This document shows positions 22,650 to 31,114 of a DNA stretch of 42,640 nt, one piece after another. Position 1 is the first letter of the stretch. Each line of letters opens with the position of its first letter. Below the pieces are notes generated by a model that saw only the letters and a list, made by a program, of their open reading frames with translations, was not told where the DNA came from and ran no database searches. The stretch spans positions 1 through 42,640 of the forward strand of contig NZ_CAKXZT010000115.1 in NCBI RefSeq assembly GCF_935825525.1, written 5' to 3'. The translations under genes were made by a program, and so were the position numbers. Source of the stretch: Mesorhizobium escarrei (lineage in GTDB: Bacteria > Pseudomonadota > Alphaproteobacteria > Rhizobiales > Rhizobiaceae).

Positions 22650-24899
22650 ATGGCGAACCGCAGAGACAGCCGCATCGAACCGAGCTTCGAGGGACCGCCA
22701 CGGGCGAAATCCTCGGCCGGTTTTTCGGTGAGCGAGGAGGATCGCGTCGTGCCGAGCAACCGCAAAACCTCTGCAAAACGCCAATCGGCCAGGACAAAAT
22801 CGTCGCGTCGCGGGCGCGGCAAAAGCCGGCACGGCCTGTTCGGCGTGCTCGGCCGGTTGGCCTACTGGTGCTTCGTGCTGGCCATCTGGGGCGGCATCGC
22901 CGCCGCCGGCATCGTCGTCTATTACGGCGCGAAAATGCCGGCGGCCACCACCTGGGCCATCCCCGACCGCGCTCCCAATATCAGGATCGTCTCGGTCGAC
23001 GGAAAACTGCTCGCCAATCGCGGCATGAGCGGCGGCGAAGCCGTCGGCCTGCATGAAATGTCGACCTATATTCCCGAGGCCGTCATCGCCATCGAAGATC
23101 GCCGCTTCTATTCGCATTTGGGCATCGACCCGATCGGTCTGTCCAGAGCCATGGTGGCCAACGTTGTCGGCGGGCGTTTTTCGCAGGGCGGCTCGACACT
23201 GACCCAGCAATTGGCGAAAAACCTGTTCCTGACGCCCGACCGCACGCTGGAACGCAAGGTGCAGGAAGTGCTTCTGGCGCTGTGGCTCGAGCACAAGCAC
23301 ACCAAGGACCAGATCCTCGAAATGTATCTCAACCGGGTCTATTTCGGCTCCGGCGCCTATGGTGTCGAAGCGGCGTCGCGCCGCTATTTCGGCAAGAGCG
23401 CGCGCGACGTCACGCTGCCCGAAGCCGCTCTGCTCGCCGGCCTGTTGAAAGCGCCGTCGCGACTGTCTCCGGCGCGTGACCCGCAGGCCGCCGAGCGGCG
23501 CTCGCAGCTTGTTCTCGCCGCCATGCGCGACGAAGGCAAAATCAGCGCCAAGGAACTGACCACGGCGATGAGCGCGCCGGCGTCGCGGGTGGCATCCTAC
23601 TGGACGGGCTCGGAAAACTATGTCGCCGACGCCATCGTGGAAGAACTTCCCGACCTGATCGGCGACGTGCGCGGCGACATCATCGTCGACACCACCGTCG
23701 ACCTGACGCTGCAGAAGCTCGCCGAACAATCGATCCGCCGGCTGATCGACGGCAGCGGCAAAAAGCTCAATGCCAGCCAGGGCGTGCTGGTGTCGATCGA
23801 TAATTCCGGCGCGGTACGCGCCATGGTCGGCGGCTATGATTATTCGACCAGCCAGTTCGACCGCGCCTCGGAGGCGCGCCGCCAGCCGGGCTCGGCGTTC
23901 AAGCCCTTTGTCTACATGGCGGCGCTGGAAGCCGGCCGCACGCCCGACAGCGTACGCAATGACGCGCCAATCAAAATTGGCAAATGGACGCCAACCAATT
24001 ACGGCGGCAAGTATTTCGGCAAGGTGACGCTGGCGACGGCGCTGGCGAAATCGCTGAATTCGGTGGCCGCCCAGCTGACCATGGAAGTCGGGCCTGACGC
24101 GGTCGTCGAGGCGGCGCATCGCATGGGTGTCCAGTCCGATCTCACCGCCAATACCTCGATCGCGCTCGGCACCTCTGAAGTGACACCGCTGGAACTGACG
24201 TCGGCCTATGTCCCCTTCGCCAATGGCGGTTACCGGCCAGAAATCCATTTCATCCGTCGCGTGACGACAGCCGGCGGCAAGGTGCTCTACGACAACAATG
24301 GCGGCGGCGCCCCGCGCGTCGTCAAGCCCGAGATCGTCGGCATGATGAACTCGATGATGACCGGCACGGTTGAAATCGGCACTGCCAGAAAGGCGGCCTT
24401 TGCCTGGCCGGCCGCCGGCAAGACCGGCACCAGCCAGAATTCGCGCGACGCCTGGTTCATCGGCTATACCGCCAATCTCACCACCGGAGTCTGGTTCGGC
24501 AATGACGATGGCGGTCCGATGAAGAAGGTCACCGGCGGCGCGCTGCCGGCCCAGGCCTGGCATGAGTTCATGGTCGCCGCGCACGAAGGCGTGCCGGTGC
24601 GGCCGCTGCCTGGAACATGGAGGTCGACGCCTGCCGATACGATCGTGCAGGACGAATTACCGCCCAACACGGCGCAACCGGTGCCGTCCGCTTCGGTTGG
24701 CCACTCGGCGCCGTCCGCCCAAAAAGCGTCGCCGCCTCGCGCCGTGCGTCCCGCCGAAACTGTCGATGGCGGAGGCTTCGGCATGCCGGGCGGTGACAGC
24801 ACCACTGCATCGATCAAGCGCCCGGTGCCGCCTGCCGATGTCGGCGGCCCGGTCAAGAAGCGGCAGACCTCGATCCTCGACATTCTCACCGGCGGCTGA
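22650..24899 (+). CDS. Class A penicillin-binding protein (PBP1A-like)
   Basis: Bifunctional cell-wall synthase of about 749 residues anchored in the inner membrane. It has a basic cytoplasmic N-terminus and one membrane helix (about 72-95, AYWCFVLAIWGGIAAAGIVV). The glycosyltransferase domain (about 110-300) shows AIEDRRFYSHLGIDP with the catalytic Glu and GGSTLTQQLAKNLFL. The transpeptidase domain (about 370-660) has the SxxK serine in QPGSAFKPFVYM, SxN in KSLNSVA and KTGTS. A Pro/Ser-rich tail follows. I prefer the ATG at 22650 (MANRRDSRIEPSF) because the ATG at 22617 lies inside a palindrome; neither has a strong ribosome binding site. It polymerises and cross-links peptidoglycan. Confidence 0.92.
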   Translation: MANRRDSRIEPSFEGPPRAKSSAGFSVSEEDRVVPSNRKTSAKRQSARTKSSRRGRGKSRHGLFGVLGRLAYWCFVLAIWGGIAAAGIVVYYGAKMPAATTWAIPDRAPNIRIVSVDGKLLANRGMSGGEAVGLHEMSTYIPEAVIAIEDRRFYSHLGIDPIGLSRAMVANVVGGRFSQGGSTLTQQLAKNLFLTPDRTLERKVQEVLLALWLEHKHTKDQILEMYLNRVYFGSGAYGVEAASRRYFGKSARDVTLPEAALLAGLLKAPSRLSPARDPQAAERRSQLVLAAMRDEGKISAKELTTAMSAPASRVASYWTGSENYVADAIVEELPDLIGDVRGDIIVDTTVDLTLQKLAEQSIRRLIDGSGKKLNASQGVLVSIDNSGAVRAMVGGYDYSTSQFDRASEARRQPGSAFKPFVYMAALEAGRTPDSVRNDAPIKIGKWTPTNYGGKYFGKVTLATALAKSLNSVAAQLTMEVGPDAVVEAAHRMGVQSDLTANTSIALGTSEVTPLELTSAYVPFANGGYRPEIHFIRRVTTAGGKVLYDNNGGGAPRVVKPEIVGMMNSMMTGTVEIGTARKAAFAWPAAGKTGTSQNSRDAWFIGYTANLTTGVWFGNDDGGPMKKVTGGALPAQAWHEFMVAAHEGVPVRPLPGTWRSTPADTIVQDELPPNTAQPVPSASVGHSAPSAQKASPPRAVRPAETVDGGGFGMPGGDSTTASIKRPVPPADVGGPVKKRQTSILDILTGG

Positions 24900-24957
24900 C
24901 CCCCTCGTCATCGCTGCCGTGTTCCGCTACATCTGCGGGTTTAAAGAGAGATCGTGA

Positions 24958-25710
24958 ATGGCCGAGACCGACACCAGAAAGACCATCGTACTGACCGGCG
25001 CCAGCCGCGGCATCGGCCATGCCACGGTCAAGCGCTTTTCGCGCGAAGGCTGGCGCGTCATCACCTGCTCGCGCCAGGCCTTTGCCGACGACTGCCCGTG
25101 GCCGGCCGGTCCGGAGGACCATATCAAGGTCGATCTCGCCGACCAGGAGGATGTCGGCATCGCAATCTCGGAGATCCGCCATCGGCTGGAGGCGCATGGC
25201 GGCCAGCTCCATGCGCTGGTCAACAATGCCGGTATCTCGCCGAAGCTCAAGGACGGCAACAGCCGCATGAATTCGATCGACACGCCGATGCATGTCTGGC
25301 GCGACGTGTTCCAGGTCAATTTCTTCGCGCCGATCATGCTGGCGCGGGGATTGTTCAGGGAATTGGAGTCGGCCAAGGGCTCGATCGTCAACGTCACCTC
25401 GATCGCCGGCACTCGCGTGCATCCCTTCGCCGGCACCGCCTATGCGACGTCGAAGGCGGCGCTCGGCTCGCTGACGCGCGAAATGGCACATGATTTCGGC
25501 CCGCACGGCATCCGCGTCAACGCCATCGCACCTGGCGAGATCGACACCGCGATCCTGTCGCCGGGCACGGAAAAGATCGTCGAGACGATCCCGCTGCGGC
25601 GGCTGGGCACCACGGCGGAAGTCGCCGACATCATCTTCTTCCTGTGCTCGCAGCAGGCGTCCTATGTGACGGGCTCGGAAATTCACATCAATGGCGGCCA
25701 GCACGTGTGA
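24958..25710 (+). CDS. Short-chain dehydrogenase/reductase
   Basis: Classical SDR oxidoreductase of 250 residues. The NAD(P)-binding TGASRGIGHA is at about 13-22, NNAGIS at about 89-94, and the catalytic Ser-Tyr-Lys in NVTSIAG, GTAYATSKAALG (about 142-168). The C-terminal end YVTGSEIHINGG is the usual one for the family. The substrate cannot be predicted from sequence. It follows the PBP gene by 58 bp in the same direction and could be co-transcribed, though no functional link is apparent. It is convergent with the host-attachment-family gene, with a hairpin between them. Confidence 0.9.
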   Translation: MAETDTRKTIVLTGASRGIGHATVKRFSREGWRVITCSRQAFADDCPWPAGPEDHIKVDLADQEDVGIAISEIRHRLEAHGGQLHALVNNAGISPKLKDGNSRMNSIDTPMHVWRDVFQVNFFAPIMLARGLFRELESAKGSIVNVTSIAGTRVHPFAGTAYATSKAALGSLTREMAHDFGPHGIRVNAIAPGEIDTAILSPGTEKIVETIPLRRLGTTAEVADIIFFLCSQQASYVTGSEIHINGGQHV

Positions 25711-25754
25711 GCTTTCGATCGATCGTTGACGCTGCCCTCATTCCCCTGCCGGGA

Positions 25755-25782
25755 CCTTCTCCCCGTGAGCGACGGGAGAAGG
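25755..25782. terminator. Hairpin between convergent genes
   Basis: CCTTCTCCCCG (25755-25765) pairs with CGGGAGAAGG (25773-25782), one bulged C, loop about 7 nt. It is a common rhizobial intergenic palindrome and is placed where it can end both the SDR transcript and the opposing transcript. No T-run is present. Confidence 0.55.
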
Positions 25783-25831
25783 GGCTTGACCGCAACGCTG
25801 GCGACCCCCTCGGCATTGGCCTGATGCCCGA

Positions 25832-26281
25832 TCAGGCGGCCTGCAGCAGGTTTTCGATGTCGACGATGGTGTGGTTGGTCAGCGTCTTGGGAATTTCCAC
25901 TGTGATTTTCTCGGCAACTTCCTTGTGCAGTTTTCGACGCATGTCACCCAGTACCTGCGGCGGTGCGATCAGCACCATCTCCTTGAAGGCGCCGCGATGC
26001 GCGAGCTTGTACAGGCGCTCGGCAACTTCGTCGGCGAAACGCTCCTTGCCGAGGCGATGCCAGTCAGTGTCCTCGACTGCGCTGCGGTGGACGGACGGGC
26101 CGTCGCTGTAGCGGCCGGGGCGGTCCGAACCTTGCTCTCGCGTCGCCGGATTTGCCTGTTCCATCTCCTGCACGACCTGAAGGTCGGGATATTGGGTGTC
26201 GCCACGGTTCTCAAGGAACAGTGCCTTCTCGCCGTCGGCCACCACGACCCACAGTCCGCGTTTCAGCTTGAGGTTATTCAC
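25832..26281 (-). CDS. Host attachment family protein
   Basis: Protein of 149 residues of the rhizobial 'host attachment' family (Agrobacterium-type, related to bacterial eRF1-like baeRF folds). Recognisable parts are LKLKRGLWVVVADGEKALFL near the N-terminus, a central variable region, and the conserved LVIAPPQVLGDMRRKLH-like stretch (here MVLIAPPQVLGDMRRKLH) near 105-122. Despite the name, the molecular role is not established. I chose the GTG at 26281 because AAAAAGGAGCGCTCCG precedes it; a longer frame from 26434 adds an unlikely extension. It is divergent from the cysG operon, with about 435 bp between the two start codons. Confidence 0.8.
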   Translation of the reverse strand: MNNLKLKRGLWVVVADGEKALFLENRGDTQYPDLQVVQEMEQANPATREQGSDRPGRYSDGPSVHRSAVEDTDWHRLGKERFADEVAERLYKLAHRGAFKEMVLIAPPQVLGDMRRKLHKEVAEKITVEIPKTLTNHTIVDIENLLQAA

Positions 26282-26470
26282 CGGAGCGCTCCTTTTTCTG
26301 TTTTTCATGGTTTTCCAGGCCCGTCTCTGGAGCCATTGCCGTAGCTGAACAGCCAGGCTCGGATTCGCAGAGGCAAACGCGCGCCGAGGCAGGAATGTTC
26401 CGGTGGCGACAAGCACGGCGAGCGAGCCAACCAACGGGGATGACGGTGTTCAGCGCATGTCGGCTTTAAT

Positions 26471-26487
26471 CTACCAGATTGGTAGAA
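26471..26487. promoter_or_regulatory. Candidate operator upstream of the cys operon
   Basis: TCTACCA-GAT-TGGTAGA is a perfect 7-bp inverted repeat with a 3-nt spacer, about 230 bp before the cysG start. A TAATAT -10-like box follows at 26508-26513, so the palindrome overlaps the expected -35 region. The form (ACCA..TGGT core, compact palindrome) resembles binding sites of Rrf2-type sulfur regulators, but this assignment is inference. The rest of 26282-26716 shows no gene or known riboswitch. Confidence 0.5.
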
Positions 26488-26716
26488 TTTAGAAAAAAGT
26501 GTTTTGTAATATACTTCGCTTGTCGCTAGAACGGCCGCAGATCAGGGCGCAACAGCGGCTTGGATCCGCTCCACTCGTGGGCGTGGAATTTTTTTCTCCT
26601 ACCTCTGGTGCTTGCGGAAAAGCGATTGCTTCGCACGAAGCGATGCGCGAGTGCGTTCCTTCTGCTTGTTCGCGCTCGCGCGTAGAACTGCCAGTGTATT
26701 CAGGATTCCGCTCGCT

Positions 26717-28168
26717 ATGCCGCAGTCCCCCGCCAAGCTCAACGCCTTCCCCGTCTTCATGCGGGTCGCGGGCGAAACCGTGGCCATCGTCGGCGGCGGC
26801 GAGGAGGCTCTGGCCAAGGCGCGGCTGATCGGCCAGTCGAGCGCCGTCTTGCGCATCATAGCCGATGCCCCGGAGCACGAGTTGCTGGCCTTCATCGCCG
26901 CGAATGGCGCCGTCCACATCGTTGCCGCCTACGAGGCCGCGCATCTCGAAGGCGCGGTGATGGTGTTTGCTGCCAGCGGCAACGAGGCGCTTGACCGCCG
27001 CGTTGCCGAGGATGCGCGTCGGCTGGGCATTCCGGTCAATGCCGTCGACCGGCCGGAGCTGTGCGATTTCTTCACCCCGGCGCTGGTCAACCGCGCTCCG
27101 GTCGCCATTGCCATCGGCACGGAAGGGGCCGGCCCGGTGCTCGCCCAGATGCTGCGCAGCCGCATCGACCGCATGCTGTCGCCGTCGCTCGGGCCGCTTG
27201 CTTCGCTTGCCGCCTCGTTGCGCGGCACCGCCGAGAGATTGCTGCCGAAAGGCAATGCCCGCCGCCGCTTCTGGAGCGGCTTTTTCGGCGGCGCGCCGGC
27301 TCGCGCCATGGAAGTCGGCCAGCTTTCGCAGGCGCATGATGCCGCCGTCGACCTGTTGCTTTCGAATGCGCCGGCATCGGGCCATGTTGCCTTGGTAGGA
27401 GCTGGCCCGGGCGCCGAAGACCTGCTGACATTGCGCGCCCACCGCCTGCTGATGGAAGCCGATGTCATCGTCCATGATGCGCTGGTGCCGGAGGCGATCG
27501 TCGCCATGGGCCGCCGCGACGCCGAGCGTCTGCCAGTGGGCAAACGCAAGGGCTGCCACACCAAGAGCCAGGCCGAAATCAACGCGCTGCTGATCGAGCT
27601 CGGGCGCGACGGCAAGCGCGTCGTGCGGCTGAAATCCGGCGATCCGCTGGTGTTCGGGCGGGCGGGCGAGGAAATGGCAGCACTGCGTGATGCCGGCATC
27701 GCCTATGAGGTGGTGCCGGGCGTCACCGCGGCCTTTGCCGCCGCCGCCGATTTCGAGTTGCCGTTGACGCTGCGCGGCGTGTCGTCGTCGATGGTGTTCA
27801 CCACCGGCCACGACCTCAAGGGAAATTCGCTGCCCGACTGGGCCAAGCTCGCCATTTCCGGCGCCACGGTCGCCGTCTATATGGGCCGCTCGGTCGCGGC
27901 CGAGGTTGCCGGCCGGCTGATCGAGGCTGGCCTGTCGCCGGATACGGCGGTCGCCGTGGTCGAGAATGCCAGCCTTGCCGACCGCCGCCGTTTCCACGGC
28001 ACGCTCGCCGACCTGCCGTCGCTGGAGGTCCGCGCCGACCTTACCGGCCCGGTGATGACGATCATCGGCGATGCGGTCGCCGGCGCCAATTTTGAACGTT
28101 CCGAGCCGCTGGCGGCACACAGGTATGAAGGCGCGGCCCAAACAGCCGCCGAAGGAGTTGAACGATGA
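26717..28168 (+). CDS. cysG: Siroheme synthase (trifunctional)
   Basis: Cytoplasmic enzyme of about 483 residues that makes siroheme, the cofactor of sulfite reductase, from uroporphyrinogen III. The N-terminal dehydrogenase/ferrochelatase part (about 1-205) has the NAD-binding VAIVGGGEEALAKARLI and RPELCDFFTPALV. The C-terminal SUMT methyltransferase part (about 220-465) shows VALVGAGPGAEDLLTLRAH, RLKSGDPLVFGRAGEEM and VVPGVTAAFAAAA. The ATG at 26717 has AGGATTCCG upstream and begins MPQSPAKLNAFPVFMRV as in related proteins; the earlier ATG at 26612 adds an implausible leader. It is the first gene of the sulfate assimilation operon and overlaps the next gene by an ATGA junction. Confidence 0.95.
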   Translation: MPQSPAKLNAFPVFMRVAGETVAIVGGGEEALAKARLIGQSSAVLRIIADAPEHELLAFIAANGAVHIVAAYEAAHLEGAVMVFAASGNEALDRRVAEDARRLGIPVNAVDRPELCDFFTPALVNRAPVAIAIGTEGAGPVLAQMLRSRIDRMLSPSLGPLASLAASLRGTAERLLPKGNARRRFWSGFFGGAPARAMEVGQLSQAHDAAVDLLLSNAPASGHVALVGAGPGAEDLLTLRAHRLLMEADVIVHDALVPEAIVAMGRRDAERLPVGKRKGCHTKSQAEINALLIELGRDGKRVVRLKSGDPLVFGRAGEEMAALRDAGIAYEVVPGVTAAFAAAADFELPLTLRGVSSSMVFTTGHDLKGNSLPDWAKLAISGATVAVYMGRSVAAEVAGRLIEAGLSPDTAVAVVENASLADRRRFHGTLADLPSLEVRADLTGPVMTIIGDAVAGANFERSEPLAAHRYEGAAQTAAEGVER

Positions 28169-28470
28169 AAGTTCTGACTGCAAACCGCCTCGCCGACGGC
28201 GAAGCCGTCTGGTACGCCAATGGCGGCTGGGCCGAGACCGTCGACAATGCCGATGTCGCCTATGACAAGGCGGCTGAAGACCGGCTGGAGGCGATCGGCG
28301 CCACGGCCTCTGCCAACAATGAAGTGGTCGACGTCAATCTGATCGACGTGACCGTCGCCAATGGTGTCGTCGAGCCGGTCCGGCTGCGCGAAAGGATCCG
28401 CGCCGCCGGCCCGACCAACCGCAACGGCCTGGGCAAGCAGGCCCGCCCGGTAGCCGCCCGGGCGGCGTAA
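28165..28470 (+). CDS. DUF2849 protein in the cys operon
   Basis: Protein of 101 residues (MKVLTANRLADGEAVWYANG...) of the DUF2849 family. It is always found beside sulfite reductase genes in alphaproteobacteria and has no established function. It is soluble, with conserved WYANGGWAETVDNADVA near 16-32 and VVEPVRLRERIRAAGPTNR near 69-87. It overlaps cysG by four bases and precedes cysI by 47 bp, so it is co-expressed with sulfite reductase. It may be an accessory or electron-transfer partner of that enzyme; this is inference from position only. Confidence 0.85.
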   Translation: MKVLTANRLADGEAVWYANGGWAETVDNADVAYDKAAEDRLEAIGATASANNEVVDVNLIDVTVANGVVEPVRLRERIRAAGPTNRNGLGKQARPVAARAA

Positions 28471-28517
28471 ACGACCACATCGAAGACAACGGGCGGACGC
28501 GCCCGGAAAGACCAGAC

Positions 28518-30188
28518 ATGTACCGTTACGATGAGTTCGATCACAATTTCGTCCAGGCCCGCGTCGCCGAGTTCAGCGATCAGGTCGCGCGGCGGCTTGC
28601 CGGCGAGATCACCGAGGATCAATTCCGGCCGCTGAGGCTGATGAACGGCGTCTACCTGCAGTTGCACGCCTACATGCTGCGCATCGCGGTACCTTACGGC
28701 ACGCTCAACAGCAAGCAGCTGCGTATGCTCGGCCACATCGCCCGCAAATACGACAAGGGCTACGGCCATTTCACGACGCGCCAGAACATCCAGTTCAACT
28801 GGCCGGCGCTGTCGGATATTCCGGCGATCCTGGCCGATCTGGCGAGCGTCGAGATGCACGCCATCCAGACCAGCGGCAACTGCATCCGCAACGTCACCGC
28901 CGACCACTTTGCCGGCGCCGCCGCCGACGAGGTGGCCGATCCGCGTCCTTATGCGGAAATCCTGCGCCAATGGTCGTCGGTGCATCCCGAGTTCTCGTTC
29001 CTGCCGAGAAAATTCAAGATCGCGGTGACCGGCGCCGAGCGCGACCGCGCCGCCATCCAGACGCATGATATCGGCCTGCATTTGAAGAAGAACGCTGCTG
29101 GCGAACTCGGTTTCGCCGTCTATGTCGGCGGCGGCCAGGGCCGTACGCCGATGATCGCCAAGAAGATCCGCGACTTCCTGCCCGAGGCCGACCTTCTGTC
29201 CTATTGCACGGCGATCCTGCGCGTTTACAACCTCTACGGCCGCCGCGACAACAAATACAAGGCGCGCATCAAGATCCTCGTCCACGAGACCGGCGTCGAG
29301 GAGATCACCCGCCAGATCGAGGCCGAATGGCAGGAGCTGAAGGATGCGGATCTAAAACTGCCGGAAGCCGACATCCGCGCCATCGATGCCTATTTCGCGC
29401 CGCCGGCGCTGGCCGACCGGCCGGAAGGCGACGAGGCGGTCAAGCTCGCCCGCCTCGATTCCAAGAGCTTTTCGGAATGGCTCGACCAGAACGTGGTGAC
29501 CCACCGCCACCCCGATTATGCCGCCGTGACCATCTCGCTCAAGGGCATCGGCGAAGCGCCGGGCGACGCCTCCGACAGCCAGATGGAAGCGGTCGCCGAC
29601 CTTGCCGAAAAATATGCTTTCGATGAGCTGCGCGTCAGCCATGAGCAGAACCTGATCCTGCCGCATGTCGCGCGTGCCGACCTCAAGGCGGTCTATGACG
29701 CGCTGGTCGACATCGGGCTGGCGACGGCCAATTCCAACCTGATATCAGACATCATCTCGTGCCCCGGCCTCGACTATTGCGCGCTGGCCACGGCGCGTTC
29801 GATTCCGGTGGCGCAGGAAATCTCGCTTCGCTTCGCTTCGCTTGAACGGCAGCGCGAGATCGGCGAATTGAAGCTGAAGATTTCCGGCTGCATCAATGCC
29901 TGCGGCCATCACCATGTCGGCCATATCGGCATCCTCGGCGTCGAGAAGAAGGGCGCCGAACTCTACCAGGTCACGCTCGGCGGCTCGGCCGACGAGAACA
30001 CCTCGGTCGGTGAGATCATCGGCCGCGGCTTCAGCTCGGCAGAGATCACCGACGCCATCGAGCAGATCGTCGAGACCTATCTCGGCCTCCGGCTCGACAG
30101 AAACGAAAAATTCATCGACGCCTACCGCCGTGTCGGTCCCGCGCCGTTCAAGGAGGCGCTCTATGCTGGCGAAGCCAAGACCGCTTGA
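28518..30188 (+). CDS. cysI: Assimilatory sulfite/nitrite reductase hemoprotein subunit
   Basis: Siroheme and [4Fe-4S] enzyme of 556 residues that reduces sulfite to sulfide with six electrons. The ferredoxin-like repeats begin YGHFTTRQNIQFNW (about 77-90) and recur around RVSHEQNLIL. The four cluster/siroheme cysteines are seen in SCPGLDYCALA (Cys-x5-Cys, about 414-420) and SGCINACGHHH (Cys-x3-Cys, about 456-460). Proteins of this form in Rhizobiales are annotated nitrite/sulfite reductases; the surrounding siroheme and APS reductase genes make sulfite the expected substrate. It overlaps cysH by 26 bp. The electron donor gene is not in the operon. Confidence 0.93.
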   Translation: MYRYDEFDHNFVQARVAEFSDQVARRLAGEITEDQFRPLRLMNGVYLQLHAYMLRIAVPYGTLNSKQLRMLGHIARKYDKGYGHFTTRQNIQFNWPALSDIPAILADLASVEMHAIQTSGNCIRNVTADHFAGAAADEVADPRPYAEILRQWSSVHPEFSFLPRKFKIAVTGAERDRAAIQTHDIGLHLKKNAAGELGFAVYVGGGQGRTPMIAKKIRDFLPEADLLSYCTAILRVYNLYGRRDNKYKARIKILVHETGVEEITRQIEAEWQELKDADLKLPEADIRAIDAYFAPPALADRPEGDEAVKLARLDSKSFSEWLDQNVVTHRHPDYAAVTISLKGIGEAPGDASDSQMEAVADLAEKYAFDELRVSHEQNLILPHVARADLKAVYDALVDIGLATANSNLISDIISCPGLDYCALATARSIPVAQEISLRFASLERQREIGELKLKISGCINACGHHHVGHIGILGVEKKGAELYQVTLGGSADENTSVGEIIGRGFSSAEITDAIEQIVETYLGLRLDRNEKFIDAYRRVGPAPFKEALYAGEAKTA

Positions 30189-30927
30189 TCGCATCGTCGA
30201 CGTCGAGGCCGGCATCGCCGCCGAGGCGGCGGGGCTCGATGCGCTCTATGGTCATCTGAAGCCGCTGGAGATCATCGAGCGGTCGGCCCGGGAATTGTTT
30301 CACGGTGAAATCGCCGCGGTTTCGTCGTTCGGGGCGGATTCGGCAGTGCTGCTGCACATGATCGCCAAGATCGACCGGACGCTGCCGGTCATCTTCCTCG
30401 ACACCGGCAAGCACTTCGAGGAAACGCTCGGCTATCGCGACGCGCTCGTTGCCGATTTCGGGCTGACCGATATAAGGGTGATCACGCCCGAAGAAGCGGC
30501 GCTCGAACGGATCGATCCGACCGGTAATCTGAACGAAACCGACACCGACGCCTGCTGCGACGTCCGCAAGGTCGAGCCGCTGGCGCGCGGCGTCGAGCCG
30601 TTCCGCGCCTGGTTCACCGGCCGCAAGCGTTTTCAGGCGACGACGCGGGCATCGCTTCCGGTGTTCGAGGCGGTCGGCTCGCGCATTCGCATCAATCCGC
30701 TGGCGCATTGGACGACATCAGACCAGGCCAACTATATGCGCGCGCATGCGCTGCGTGAGAATCCGCTGGTCGCCTATGGCTATCTCTCGATAGGCTGCTT
30801 CCCGTGCACGCAGCCGGTGCAGCCGGGCGAGGATGCACGCAGCGGCCGCTGGGTGGGGCACGCCAAGACCGAGTGCGGCATCCATTTGTCGGGGCTGGAG
30901 AAGTCGCTGACCGACGCATCGCTTTAG
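30163..30927 (+). CDS. cysH: Adenylylsulfate (APS) reductase
   Basis: Cytoplasmic enzyme of 254 residues that reduces activated sulfate to sulfite. The PP-loop-like SSFGADSAVLLHMI is at about 48-61. The two cysteine pairs that bind a [4Fe-4S] cluster, DACCDVRKVEPL (about 129) and CFPCTQPV (about 213), mark it as an APS-type rather than a PAPS-type reductase. The catalytic ECGIHLSG is at the C-terminus. The ATG at 30163 is preceded by AGGAGG at 30151-30156 and overlaps the end of cysI by 26 bp. A large hairpin begins right at its stop codon, so much of the transcript may end or be processed there. Confidence 0.93.
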   Translation: MLAKPRPLDRIVDVEAGIAAEAAGLDALYGHLKPLEIIERSARELFHGEIAAVSSFGADSAVLLHMIAKIDRTLPVIFLDTGKHFEETLGYRDALVADFGLTDIRVITPEEAALERIDPTGNLNETDTDACCDVRKVEPLARGVEPFRAWFTGRKRFQATTRASLPVFEAVGSRIRINPLAHWTTSDQANYMRAHALRENPLVAYGYLSIGCFPCTQPVQPGEDARSGRWVGHAKTECGIHLSGLEKSLTDASL

Positions 30928-31068
30928 GGTATGTCGATATTCAGGTGAGGCCGGCCTGCGAATGGCGGCTTCCTGCGCTTCCGGTGCTCACGTACCCAAA
31001 GTACGCTCCGCTCCGGTTCTCGGAAGCCACCATTCTCAGCTCGGCCTGACCTGAATCTCAACACACCC
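30927..31068. repeat. 142-bp near-perfect hairpin element within the cys operon
   Basis: The left arm (30927-30995) and right arm (31001-31068) are inverted repeats over about 68 bp with roughly one in five positions mismatched, around a five-base loop CCAAA. Blocks of full identity include ATTCAGGT, AGGCCG, GAATGG and GGCTTCC. The inner motif GCTCCGCTCCGGTTCTCGG also occurs in the outer element at 12255-12602. It encodes nothing, starts at the cysH stop and ends 46 bp before the DUF934 gene. Confidence 0.88.
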
Positions 31069-31114
31069 TCGAGTGTTTTGAACTTTAGAATTTTGTGGAC
31101 TTGGGAATTTCTCG

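Noticed and set aside
22512..24584. Long reverse-strand open frame opposite the PBP gene (690 codons)
   Set aside because: It is His/Arg/Ala-rich antisense sequence opposite conserved PBP motifs and has no start signal.
26282..26716. Riboswitch (SAM, TPP or cobalamin type) in the cysG leader
   Set aside because: No conserved box or pseudoknot pattern of these riboswitches was recognised; only a palindrome and a -10-like box are seen.
26489..28183. Long reverse-strand open frame opposite cysG (564 codons)
   Set aside because: The forward strand carries the full siroheme synthase motifs; the reverse frame has no domain.
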